A DNA stretch of 9,096 nt from an uncultured Trueperaceae bacterium (GCA_937911855.1 CALDPK010000270.1:1-9096); one strand, 5' to 3'. Positions 1 through 6,794 are shown, numbered from the stretch's first letter. Numbers and translations are program-made. Notes: generated by a model not told the origin, from the sequence alone.

Positions 1-230
1 ATGGTGAATGTTTCGTCACCGTGCAAACCGAGCGACACCGCCGAATCACTGTCCTGGAATTGCAAAGGTAAAATACCCATGCCGACCAAATTGGAGCGGT
101 GAATGCGTTCGTAGCTCTCGGCAATTGCGGCTTTTACGCCGAGTAAAGCCGGGCCTTTTGCGGCCCAGTCGCGTGAGGAACCGCTGCCGTATTCCGTTCC
201 GGTGAGCACGACCAGCGGGGTGTTGTCGGC
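1..230 (-). pseudogene. Aconitate hydratase, C-terminal fragment (AcnA/IRP1 type)
   Basis: Reading the minus strand from about 230 down to 1 gives an uninterrupted stretch that is unmistakably the last domain of an AcnA-type aconitase, the [4Fe-4S] enzyme interconverting citrate and isocitrate. Visible motifs in order are TPLVVLTG, EYGSGSSRDWAAKG, LLGVKAAIAESYERIHRSN and LVGMGILPLQF. In this family the SSR within GSGSSRD belongs to the substrate-binding site, and it is intact here. The fragment runs off the left edge, so its true C-terminus is not seen. Upstream it has no aconitase sequence: the roughly 600 or more residues carrying the cluster-binding cysteines are missing, and the same frame continues into pectate-lyase-like sequence. 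Its GC content (about 56 %) is lower than the neighbouring sequence. It is therefore a broken gene or an assembly artefact. The inner boundary is uncertain by about 20 bases because the two families share a TPL-like stretch. Confidence 0.85.
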
Positions 231-372
231 TTTGTTTTTCAGGGCATCGATCAGCTGCCGGCCGGTGCTGACCGTGACCGTGGTACCGCCAGCGCCGCCG
301 GTGGTGCCCCCGCCGAGCGACGCATAACCAACGGGTTCACTGAGGCAGGCGGTTGGGTTGCCGGTACCGGGC
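226..372 (-). pseudogene. Pectate lyase (PL1-like) N-terminal fragment
   Basis: In the same minus-strand frame as the aconitase fragment, positions 372 to about 226 encode PTACLSEPVGYASLGG, then a Gly/Thr-rich TTGGAGG, then TTVTVSTGRQLIDALKNK and ADNTPL. From memory of the family, this is the start of mature family 1 pectate lyases: a PxGYA(S/T)xxGGTTGG motif, then TVTVTT, then an (A/Q)LxxAL helix before the first strands of the parallel beta-helix. The next expected segment (an IYVxGTI-like strand) is absent and aconitase sequence follows instead, still in frame. No start codon or signal peptide lies in frame on the upstream side. That side is DUF4139 coding sequence read in another frame. 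The assignment rests on recognising a short low-complexity-flanked motif, so it is less certain than the aconitase call. The fragment overlaps the last codons of the DUF4139 reading frame. Confidence 0.65.
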
Positions 373-2272
373 TGCTCTGCGCCAGGGTCGCCATGTTCGC
401 GCGGATGCGTTCCTGCTCCTGGAAGATGGCAGTACGCCTTGAAGCCAGTGCGTCGCGCTCGCGCTGGAGTTCCGTGATCTGCTGGCCCAGGCCCAGGAGC
501 TGCTCCAGCAGCACCGTCGTCTCGGCGTCCAGCAGCTCGTTCTCGAGCAGGATGATTATGGAATCAGTCGGCAGGTTGGTCAGTGCAACGCTGCGGGTCG
601 CCACCCGCTCTTCGATGACTTCCAGCACGCAGGTATCAGCTGCCGTGCATTCCAGCTGCACTGGCAGGCCCGATGCCTCGCCCGTCAGGTCGCCCTCTGG
701 AGCACCTGCGCCCACGGCGACTCCGAAACGGTAGGTGTTGGCTGTGGTCACCGGGGCAGGTTCGTTCGGACTGATCAGGTCGAAGCCACCGCGGCGAGCG
801 TGCTCGATCGCGACCAGGCGGCTGTCAGCAGCGTCAGAGATTATCTCGTAACTGCTGCGGAACCGCTCCCGCACTTCCGTGTGGATGACGCCCTGCCGCA
901 GCCTGATCGACTGCACCTGTTCAGCGTCCCGGGTTGACGTGTGCTGCACCTCGACCGCCAGGTCGGTGGCGAACGCCAGCAATTCGGTCTCGCCCGGCAG
1001 CACGTCGCCCAGCAGGGCCGTACCCGTGAAGGCGCCGCCGTCGAACACCGTAACCGTGCCGGCTGCCAGATGCAGACCGGTGTCGTTCTCCAGCTGCACG
1101 CCACGCAGGGGATGACTGCTGCCGCGCTGCGGGTCGAACACCGACAGGTTCTGCGCCGCGACTTCCTCCTGCACGATCGGGATCATCGCCGACTCGAACC
1201 GGCCGACCGTCACCGGCTGGTCGACCACGTACTGGAAGGTGACCCCGGTCTGCACGCCGCTCGCCTGCGCGTCAACTCCGGCGCCCATCATGCTCAAGGC
1301 GCTGTCCTCGAATGCCGAACGTGCCTGCATCGGCGCCGGCGCGGCCATCTCTGCCTCTGCCGCCATTGAGTACGAGTCGAACTCGGCAGGCGGACCGCTC
1401 TGTGCGACCTGCGGAACTACCCGCTGCCGCTGCACGTACACGGCCTCGTACAGGCTGGTGATGAACGAAACCGGCTCGCCTGCCACGAAGCTGACCTGGA
1501 CGTCCTGCAGATCCATGCTGGTCGGGTTGTCCAGGATGGCCCAGCCCTGCAGTTCAGCTGTGCTTTCGTCGCCCAGCACCAGGCGGTAGCTGGTCTTCCA
1601 GACAGGCATCTCGCGTACGTAACCGATCTGCACCGGGCGCTCACCCTCGCCGCTGAAGTGCAGCTGCACCTGGGTTCCGTCGTCAGAACGGTTGCGGGCC
1701 ACCGCCGTAAGGGCGTCGGCCAGTTCCTGGCGCAGGGTTTCATCTTCGAAGTGGACCTCGCGCACTTCGGCCAGGTTCACGCGGCGCAGGCCGTCCTCAC
1801 CGGAAAGCAGCACGTAATGACGGTCGGCTTCCTCGGGAACGGTTACGTGTTCGACGCTGACGATCGTGCCAGTCACGGGCTGTGCTGCCACCAGGGTCAC
1901 TTCCTCACCCCGCGCCTGCAGCAGCAGCGCCGCGAGATCCGGATTGCCCGACAGGTCAAGCGAGTAGCTCGACAGGGTGCGGGCGAACGGGTCCTCAGCT
2001 GCGTAACGGACCGCGCCTATGGTGCCGCCGCCGTGGTCCAGGAGGACCAGGCTCTGCAGCAGGTCGTCCATGTCTTCGGTACGGGCGGGCAGCGAGAACA
2101 CCTGGTCGCCACTCACGGTGCCGGAGTGCTCGAAGTAAGCCACCCCGTTCTTGTACATGACCACGCGGGTCACGGGCAGATCGACAGTCCCGACATCCTG
2201 CGCCAGCGACGATTGCAGCAGTCCGGCTGTGGCCAGTGCGATGGCCAGCATTCCTGGTCTTGAGTTTTTCAT
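251..2272 (-). CDS. Secreted DUF4139 domain protein, 3' end apparently replaced
   Basis: This encodes a predicted exported protein of 673 residues. I chose the ATG at 2270-2272 because the product then begins MKNSRPGMLAIALATAGLLQ, a signal peptide with a plausible cleavage after SLA (about residue 24). A GTG at 2330-2332 would add 20 unlikely residues. The DUF4139 core is clear: GYVREMPVWKTSYRLVL and LQGWAILDNP at about residues 217-250, VSFITSLYEAVY at about 267-279, and later HPLRGVQLENDTGLHL and ATDLAVEV. An Ala/Met-rich insertion separates the two halves of the core. A C-terminal coiled coil (QQITELQRERDALASRR) leads into RIRANMATL near residue 630. Relatives usually continue as a longer coiled coil, but here the last 35-40 residues are Pro/Ala/Arg-rich and are coded by DNA that reads as pectate lyase in another frame. 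The native C-terminus is therefore probably lost. The biochemical function of the family is unknown. No good Shine-Dalgarno sequence is visible. Confidence 0.85.
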   Translation of the reverse strand: MKNSRPGMLAIALATAGLLQSSLAQDVGTVDLPVTRVVMYKNGVAYFEHSGTVSGDQVFSLPARTEDMDDLLQSLVLLDHGGGTIGAVRYAAEDPFARTLSSYSLDLSGNPDLAALLLQARGEEVTLVAAQPVTGTIVSVEHVTVPEEADRHYVLLSGEDGLRRVNLAEVREVHFEDETLRQELADALTAVARNRSDDGTQVQLHFSGEGERPVQIGYVREMPVWKTSYRLVLGDESTAELQGWAILDNPTSMDLQDVQVSFVAGEPVSFITSLYEAVYVQRQRVVPQVAQSGPPAEFDSYSMAAEAEMAAPAPMQARSAFEDSALSMMGAGVDAQASGVQTGVTFQYVVDQPVTVGRFESAMIPIVQEEVAAQNLSVFDPQRGSSHPLRGVQLENDTGLHLAAGTVTVFDGGAFTGTALLGDVLPGETELLAFATDLAVEVQHTSTRDAEQVQSIRLRQGVIHTEVRERFRSSYEIISDAADSRLVAIEHARRGGFDLISPNEPAPVTTANTYRFGVAVGAGAPEGDLTGEASGLPVQLECTAADTCVLEVIEERVATRSVALTNLPTDSIIILLENELLDAETTVLLEQLLGLGQQITELQRERDALASRRTAIFQEQERIRANMATLAQSSPVPATQPPASVNPLVMRRSAGAPPAALAVPRSRSAPAGS

Positions 2273-2274
2273 GC

Positions 2275-2286
2275 GTAACAGGTTAC
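2275..2286. repeat. Short dyad GTAAC-AG-GTTAC beside the DUF4139 start codon
   Basis: A perfect 5-bp inverted repeat with a 2-bp centre lies two bases upstream of the DUF4139 ATG, where a Shine-Dalgarno sequence would be expected. A second, imperfect dyad (GGTTCAC at 2293-2299 and GTGAGAACC at 2306-2314) follows slightly further out. These could be an operator or a weak hairpin affecting translation of the DUF4139 mRNA, or chance. Only the symmetry is seen; binding is inference. Confidence 0.3.
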
Positions 2287-2343
2287 TGCCCGGGTTCACT
2301 TTGAACGTGAGAACCGTTAATGGTGCGGTCACACATGCGGCGC

Positions 2344-2374
2344 TTGAAGGCGCTGCGTATCCTGCTGATACAAT
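2344..2374 (+). promoter_or_regulatory. Predicted sigma70-type promoter of the BTAD regulator
   Basis: An extended -10 element, TGATACAAT, lies at 2366-2374 (TG, one base, then TACAAT). A TTGAAG -35-like hexamer is at 2344-2349. The spacer is 19 bp, which is long, but the TG extension can compensate for a weak or badly spaced -35. Transcription would start near 2381, giving a short leader of about 20 bases before the GTG start at 2402. This is the best promoter-like sequence in the window. Confidence 0.5.
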
Positions 2375-2384
2375 GCCCTACCTT

Positions 2385-2390
2385 GGGAGG
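2385..2390 (+). promoter_or_regulatory. Ribosome binding site for the BTAD regulator
   Basis: GGGAGG, followed by T, lies 11 bases before the GTG at 2402. It is a strong match to the anti-Shine-Dalgarno sequence in an otherwise AT-rich stretch, and it supports GTG 2402 as the start. The spacing is slightly long. Confidence 0.65.
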
Positions 2391-2401
2391 TAAAAAGTTA
2401 C

Positions 2402-3739
2402 GTGCAGCACGCAGGAAAGTTGTCAGTCAGCTTGCTGGGCCCCCCGCGCTTATCGTTCGAAGGTTCACAGATCAGTGTCCCCTCACGGAAGTCACTGGCC
2501 CTGCTGTGCCTGCTGGCGTGCCAGGACGCGCCGCTCTCCAGGCGTGAAGCAGCGGACCTCTTGTGGGACGGCGGGCTGGCCAACGTCCGGCAGGCCCTGT
2601 ACCAGCTCAGGCAACTGCCCGGCGCGGCGGACTGGCTGGATCCCGGCACCGACCTGATGATCTCGGCCTGGACAGATGTTGCCGAACTGGAAACGCTGAT
2701 CGCCGCCGGCGATTACGAAGCAGCCATCGCGCTGTGGCGGGGTCCGTTCATGGACGGATTGTCAGTGCCGGACTGCCCCGACGTGCAGCTGCGTTTCGAC
2801 GAGGAAGGCCGGCGCGTGGAGGCCCTGCTGTCCGTGGCACTGACGAGCCTGGCCAGTGAGCTGATGAAGGCCGGAGAGCTGACCGGTGCCCTGACGGCGA
2901 CCGAGCAGCAGCTGAAGCTGGATCCGTTCGATGAAGCCAGCCTTGAGCGGGCCATGCGCCTCGAGTTCATGCTGGACAGGCCTGAGGCCGCGCTGTTGCG
3001 CTACGAGGAATGGACCCGCGCGCTGGCCGAGGATCTGAGTTCAGAGCCGGGCCCAGAAACCAGCAAGCTGGCTGCCGCCATCCGCGAAGGTCACCTGCCA
3101 CCGGGCTCCGGTTTCGATGCCGTACCAGTGAGGCTGCAGCAACTCCTGGGCGCCATCCACATAGGCCGGGGTCAGCTGGGCATCGATGAGCTTGCCGAAG
3201 TGCTGCGCCGCGAAGCCTTCGAAGTGTCGGAAGGGATAGCGACCCTCCGCCACATGGGACTGGTCGACGGTGTCAGCCTCATCGACAGGGACGGTGAGTT
3301 CAGGATGTCGGAAAGCGACGCTGAACTGCTGGAACGGCGCGTGGCGGAGGTGCTCGAGGCAAGGGAAGTGGAAGGCTGGCAGGCAGAAGCGGCCCTGGGA
3401 GGGCACTGGCTGCGGGCGGGAATCGGCCGGAGGGCAGCGCCCTGGCTGCTCAGGGCGGCGCGCGGCGCGCTCGGTGCCAACAGCCTTCCGGAAGCCCTCG
3501 AACTGTGCTTCCGGGCCAGCTGGACCGGCGATCAGCATGAGCGTTTCGATGCGCTGATGATCCTGGAAACCCTGTGCGAACGGATGGGTGACGATTCGCT
3601 GCGGGTGGCTGCACTGAACGAGGCAGCGGACCTGGCCTGGCTGCTGCAGGATGACCGGGCGCTGTGCCGCACCGAACTGGCGCGGGCCCGCCTGTACGCG
3701 CGCGGAAGACACCGAGCTCGCGCTCAGCCACGCCGATGA
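2402..3739 (+). CDS. SARP/AfsR-like transcriptional regulator, N-terminal part (winged helix + BTAD), frameshifted
   Basis: This is the N-terminal portion of a regulator of the SARP/AfsR architecture, 445 residues as read. Residues about 7-75 form an OmpR-type winged helix (RKSLALLCLLA, then LSRREAADLLWDG, then NVRQALYQLRQL, the usual recognition-helix region). Residues about 90-225 are the bacterial transcriptional activator domain, an all-helical TPR-like fold (AGDYEAAIALWRGPFMDGL, then LKLDPFDEASLERAMRL and RYEEW). Residues about 240-360 resemble the winged-helix and arm region that follows the ATPase in AAA/STAND regulators (LRHMGLVDGVSLI, then HWLRAG and APWLLRAARGAL). No Walker A or B motif is present. 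The start is GTG with a good ribosome binding site. After Tyr432 the frame breaks in a (CG)4 run, and the last residues (GRHRARAQPRR) are out-of-frame sequence ending at 3739. The true continuation is the TPR segment to 4874. The target genes are unknown; the divergent DUF4139 gene is a candidate. Confidence 0.85.
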   Translation: MQHAGKLSVSLLGPPRLSFEGSQISVPSRKSLALLCLLACQDAPLSRREAADLLWDGGLANVRQALYQLRQLPGAADWLDPGTDLMISAWTDVAELETLIAAGDYEAAIALWRGPFMDGLSVPDCPDVQLRFDEEGRRVEALLSVALTSLASELMKAGELTGALTATEQQLKLDPFDEASLERAMRLEFMLDRPEAALLRYEEWTRALAEDLSSEPGPETSKLAAAIREGHLPPGSGFDAVPVRLQQLLGAIHIGRGQLGIDELAEVLRREAFEVSEGIATLRHMGLVDGVSLIDRDGEFRMSESDAELLERRVAEVLEAREVEGWQAEAALGGHWLRAGIGRRAAPWLLRAARGALGANSLPEALELCFRASWTGDQHERFDALMILETLCERMGDDSLRVAALNEAADLAWLLQDDRALCRTELARARLYARGRHRARAQPRR

Positions 3740-4874
3740 AGCACTGGCGATAGCGCAGCGGAGCGGCGAACCCGAGCTGGAAGCGCTCGCCTGGAACGGG
3801 CTGGGAGCCATCCGATTCTCCATGGGCGACTTAAGCGGCGCTCTCGAGTCGTTCGCTCGCTGCGTCGCCCAGGACATCAACGCTGAAAGCATGCGGGCGC
3901 TGGCGAACATGGGTGCCATCCACGGCATGCGCGAAGAGCACGACACCGCCTACGGCCTGTTCGAACGCGCCCTGACCCTGGCGCGCAAGGCCGGTGACCT
4001 GATGATCATCTCGGCCTGCCTGAACAACCTGGCCGCCTCTGCAGAGCGCATGGGCGCCTACCCGCAGGCACTGAAGCACCTGCATGAGGGACGCCAGATC
4101 GCCAGGCGCCTGCAGCACCGTTCGCTCGAGGCGCAGATAATCCACAACCTGTCGGTGATCTACACCCACCAGGGGGCTTACGGCCCGGCCTGGAACACCG
4201 TGCTGGAAGTCATCGAGGAGGGCGACGCTACCGGTGATTCACCGCTGCGCTCGCAGGGCATGCTGCAGGCGGCCGAGATCGCCAGGCGCTGCAACGACGC
4301 TGAGCGGTGCCGGAAACTGCTGGATGAGTCTGGTCAGCTGATTCAGAAGATCGGTGACCAGCGCCGGCTGGTCGCCTGGCGTTCGATGGTTGCCGTGCAG
4401 GAAGGCCCGCACGCCGGGATTCCCGAGCACGTGACGGCCGTCAAGACGCTTGGCCTGAAGAGCATGTACAGCTGGCTGTTACTGGAGCTGGCGCTGCGCG
4501 CGGACGACCGTGCGGCTGGCGAGGCGTTTCTGGCGGCCGGCAACTGGTTCGGGCCGCATCAGGCGTTCGTTGCGCGCTCAGCGCAGCTGCGGCTCCTGCT
4601 CCTGGATTACCGGGCTCAGGACCTTTCCGAGATGAAGCGGCTGGTAGCGGAGCTGGCGCTCGAGATTGGTGGCGTCGAGTACGCCGAATTGCCGCTGGTC
4701 TGCCACCTGATCTCGCTGGCTGAAACCGTGAATGGTGATGACGGCAGCGGCTGGCTCAGGCAGCGCGACGAGCTCCTGGCTGAGCAGGGCCGGGGTCTGC
4801 CGGCCGACTTAAGGGCCGCGCTTCTGCAGGCTCCTGATGCCTGGTTGAGTTCAGTCGAGCGCAGCAAGCGCTGA
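3651..4874 (+). CDS. TPR-rich C-terminal part of the same regulator, in the shifted frame
   Basis: The meaningful sequence starts at about 3702, where AEDTELALSHADEALAIA continues the upstream LARARLYAR helix. The ATG at 3651 only opens the frame and its first 17 residues are shadow sequence. About 390 residues of tandem tetratricopeptide-like helical pairs follow: LAWNGLGAIRFSMGDLSGAL, RALANMGAIHGMREEHDTAY, LNNLAASAERMGAYPQAL, IIHNLSVIYTHQGAYGPA and LQAAEIARRCNDAERC. A more divergent helical tail follows them. TPR arrays in AfsR/MalT-like regulators act as sensor or protein-interaction modules. Nothing before 3702 provides an independent ribosome binding site or start, so this is read as the second half of one protein. 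Adding one CG dinucleotide in the tract at 3697-3704 gives a product of about 824 residues. The stop codon TGA at 4872-4874 lies inside the 3' end of the convergent transglycosylase gene. Confidence 0.8.
   Translation: MTGRCAAPNWRGPACTRAEDTELALSHADEALAIAQRSGEPELEALAWNGLGAIRFSMGDLSGALESFARCVAQDINAESMRALANMGAIHGMREEHDTAYGLFERALTLARKAGDLMIISACLNNLAASAERMGAYPQALKHLHEGRQIARRLQHRSLEAQIIHNLSVIYTHQGAYGPAWNTVLEVIEEGDATGDSPLRSQGMLQAAEIARRCNDAERCRKLLDESGQLIQKIGDQRRLVAWRSMVAVQEGPHAGIPEHVTAVKTLGLKSMYSWLLLELALRADDRAAGEAFLAAGNWFGPHQAFVARSAQLRLLLLDYRAQDLSEMKRLVAELALEIGGVEYAELPLVCHLISLAETVNGDDGSGWLRQRDELLAEQGRGLPADLRAALLQAPDAWLSSVERSKR
3697..3704 (+). other. (CG)4 tract at the frameshift point
   Basis: The sequence TACGCGCGCGGAAGAC contains four CG dinucleotides. 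Read with four, the frame gives YARGRHR and a stop at 3737-3739. With five it gives YARAEDTE, joining directly to the TPR frame. A 2-bp slippage deletion (or an equivalent +1 shift) is the simplest cause, whether real mutation, phase variation or sequencing error. Confidence 0.7.
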
Positions 4875-6689
4875 GGAAGCCACCTGCGACGGCACGGAAG
4901 CCAGGTCCTGGCTCAGGCCCAGGTAGACGTGGTAGTTCACGATGACCCGCTCGAGGTAGTTGCGGGTCTCCTGGGCGTCGATCTGCCGGTACAGTTCGGC
5001 TTTCTGGCCGGCGACTTCCTCGCCGCGGTACAGGCGGCCGATGTAACCCTGGCCGCGGTTGTATGACGCTGTGGCCAGCTCGAGGTCGCCGTCGAAGTAG
5101 TTCAGCAGCCACGCCAGGTAGAAGGCACCGTAGCGGATGTTGGCATTCACGTCGAAAACGTCGGCTGGCGGTTCGCGTTGCAGTTCAGCCAGCCAGTCCC
5201 ACGTCGACGGCACGACCTGCATGAGACCGCGGGCGTTGCTGGTCGAGACCGCCAGCGGGTAGAACGCCGATTCCTGGCGCATGATGGCCCAGATCCATTC
5301 GGGTTCAACGCCGTTGGCTTCAGCTTCGGCCCGTACGTCAGCGCTGAATGCTTCCGGCCAGGCAAGGCGCCACACGCGCCGGTCGTCGCGGCGGACCGCC
5401 AGTACTTCCTGGGCGGCCACGCGGCTGTGGCGGAACTCGCCGTACGACTGGAGTACCTCGGCCAGGAGCAGTTTCTCGTCAGTGTCTTCAGCCGCGCGGA
5501 GCGCGAACAGGAGCTCGCCGATGGCGGCGTCCTCGTCGAGTGCGCGGGCCAGTTTGCCTGCCAGTTCCACCACCTCAGGTACGGCGTCTTGAGACCTCTG
5601 GCTGGCTTCGGCCGGCAACTCCAGCGAATCACCGAGTACCAGGGCGAAGAAGCCGCCGGGCTCGATGAGCTCCCGGGCCTGCTGCCTGAGCTCCGGGTCA
5701 TCCAGCTTTGAAGCCAGGGTGAAGGCACGGAAGGCGGCCTGGTCGGCGTAGGCGGACGTGCCTGCAGCCAGGCGCAGGTAGAAGCGCAGCGCGTCCTGCT
5801 CGCGGCCGGCGCGCTCCAGCAGGTCGGTGGCCAGCCACAGGTGGTAAGGGTCGCCGCTTGCGAACAGGAAGTCGGCTGCAGCGGTCAGGTCACCGGCCCG
5901 GTTGGCCAGCAGGGCGCGGCCGTAGAGGGCGTTGCTGCCGGACAGCTCAGCGAACTGCGCGTCGGCTGCCTCGTTGTTGTGCAGGTAGAAGTTGCTCCAG
6001 GCGCGGCCTGACAGGGCGTCCAGATTGCCGGGTTCCTGCTCGAGCCAGGCTTCATAGGCAGCCAGGCCGGCTTCGTGGTTGCCCAGGGCGCGCTGGGCCG
6101 GAGCTTCGATGGACGGTGCTGACAGGCCAGCCAGGGCCGCGAGCGCGCGCGAGTTCTGCCCGCCTGCGCGGAAGGTTGCGGCCAGGCGGTAGGGGTCGTC
6201 GATCAGGCGTTCCAGCGCGGCGATGGCCTCGTCAGCGGGCAGCGCATCAGCGTAGTTGCTGATGGCGATGTCGCTCGCGCCAGCTGCCTCGGCCGTGCTG
6301 GCCAGTTCAAGGGTGAACGAGCGGTTCTCGGCCCGGGCCAGCGGGTCGTGGATGCGGAGTTCCTGCGCCTTCAGGTAATGCGGCAGGCGTTCCTCGGGCG
6401 AGAGCGACCAGTGCCGTGCCAGCGTCAGTGACGCGCGCAGCGCCAGATAGGAATCGTCAGCCCGGGCGACCTCACTGATGGCAGCAAGGTCACCGGTGTT
6501 CAGCGCCTCGCGGTAGATGCGGTAGTTTTCAAGTCCCTCCTGCGCATAGGGATCGGTAACGGCCACGTGAACGTCCAGCCGGGGAATCGGTTTGCCGTAC
6601 AGCGCTTCGATGAGCGCGTCCCGGCCGAACCACGCGACGAGCGCGACCGGCGTCAGGATCACGATGAGCAGAATCCGCAGAATCTTCAC
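4851..6689 (-). CDS. Membrane-anchored Slt-like lytic transglycosylase (GH23)
   Basis: This 612-residue protein cleaves peptidoglycan glycan strands with 1,6-anhydro product formation, by family knowledge. Residues about 3-20 are a hydrophobic N-terminal segment (ILRILLIVILTPVALVAWF) with no lipobox Cys, so it is probably a membrane anchor or uncleaved signal facing the periplasm. Residues about 40-440 are helical, TPR/Slt70 U-domain-like. The SLT catalytic domain covers about 450-590: EPEWIWAIMRQESAFYPLAV with the predicted catalytic Glu473, GLMQVVPSTW, and NIRYGAFYLAWLLNYF. Two conserved spots differ from the usual consensus: STSNARG in place of SxxGAxG, and SYNRGQG in place of AYNAGPG. The GTG start is preceded by AAGGTG five bases upstream. 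The 3' end overlaps the convergent regulator gene by 24 bp. It is close in layout to Slt but shorter than or divergent from it, so I give no gene symbol. Confidence 0.9.
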   Translation of the reverse strand: MKILRILLIVILTPVALVAWFGRDALIEALYGKPIPRLDVHVAVTDPYAQEGLENYRIYREALNTGDLAAISEVARADDSYLALRASLTLARHWSLSPEERLPHYLKAQELRIHDPLARAENRSFTLELASTAEAAGASDIAISNYADALPADEAIAALERLIDDPYRLAATFRAGGQNSRALAALAGLSAPSIEAPAQRALGNHEAGLAAYEAWLEQEPGNLDALSGRAWSNFYLHNNEAADAQFAELSGSNALYGRALLANRAGDLTAAADFLFASGDPYHLWLATDLLERAGREQDALRFYLRLAAGTSAYADQAAFRAFTLASKLDDPELRQQARELIEPGGFFALVLGDSLELPAEASQRSQDAVPEVVELAGKLARALDEDAAIGELLFALRAAEDTDEKLLLAEVLQSYGEFRHSRVAAQEVLAVRRDDRRVWRLAWPEAFSADVRAEAEANGVEPEWIWAIMRQESAFYPLAVSTSNARGLMQVVPSTWDWLAELQREPPADVFDVNANIRYGAFYLAWLLNYFDGDLELATASYNRGQGYIGRLYRGEEVAGQKAELYRQIDAQETRNYLERVIVNYHVYLGLSQDLASVPSQVASSALAALD

Positions 6690-6694
6690 AGCAG

Positions 6695-6700
6695 CACCTT
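6695..6700 (-). promoter_or_regulatory. Ribosome binding site of the lytic transglycosylase gene
   Basis: On the minus strand AAGGTG lies five bases before the GTG start at 6687-6689. It decides this start, because there is no competing in-frame start just upstream and the hydrophobic anchor begins immediately after it. Confidence 0.55.
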
Positions 6701-6751
6701 AACCGCTTCCAACCTGATTTTGCTGAGAGGGCATGCCATGATAGCCTTCCA

Positions 6752-6773
6752 TGGCCGGCATGGCCGCCGGCCA
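6752..6773 (+). repeat. GC-rich hairpin just upstream of lysS
   Basis: TGGCCGGC (6752-6759) and GCCGGCCA (6766-6773) form a perfect 8-bp stem with a 6-base loop ATGGCC, ending 21 bases before the ATG at 6795. It has no T tail, so it is not an intrinsic terminator. It may be a leader structure affecting lysS translation. If translation begins at ATG 6738 it is simply coding sequence. No clear -35/-10 pair for either lysS or the divergent transglycosylase gene could be picked out in 6690-6794. Confidence 0.4.
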
Positions 6774-6794
6774 CCACGGAATGGCGGGTCAAGC

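Noticed and set aside
1658..2263. A 201-residue plus-strand frame antisense to the DUF4139 gene
   Set aside because: No recognisable domain and no promoter or ribosome binding site; the minus strand encodes conserved DUF4139 motifs.
2330..2332. GTG as an upstream start for the DUF4139 protein
   Set aside because: It would put 20 residues ahead of a well-formed signal peptide and has no ribosome binding site; ATG 2272 fits better.
2373..2393. Six-codon mini frame (MPYLGR) just before the regulator start, a possible leader peptide
   Set aside because: Its ATG overlaps the predicted -10 element, so it would lie upstream of the transcription start; its end simply covers the ribosome binding site.
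3041..3946. A 301-residue minus-strand frame across the BTAD regulator
   Set aside because: It spans the frameshift point but has no domain-like sequence, and the plus strand carries clear winged-helix, BTAD and TPR sequence in both halves.
5178..5711. A 177-residue plus-strand frame inside the transglycosylase gene
   Set aside because: Antisense shadow rich in Arg/His/Gly with no family resemblance, while the opposite strand encodes clear Slt-like sequence.
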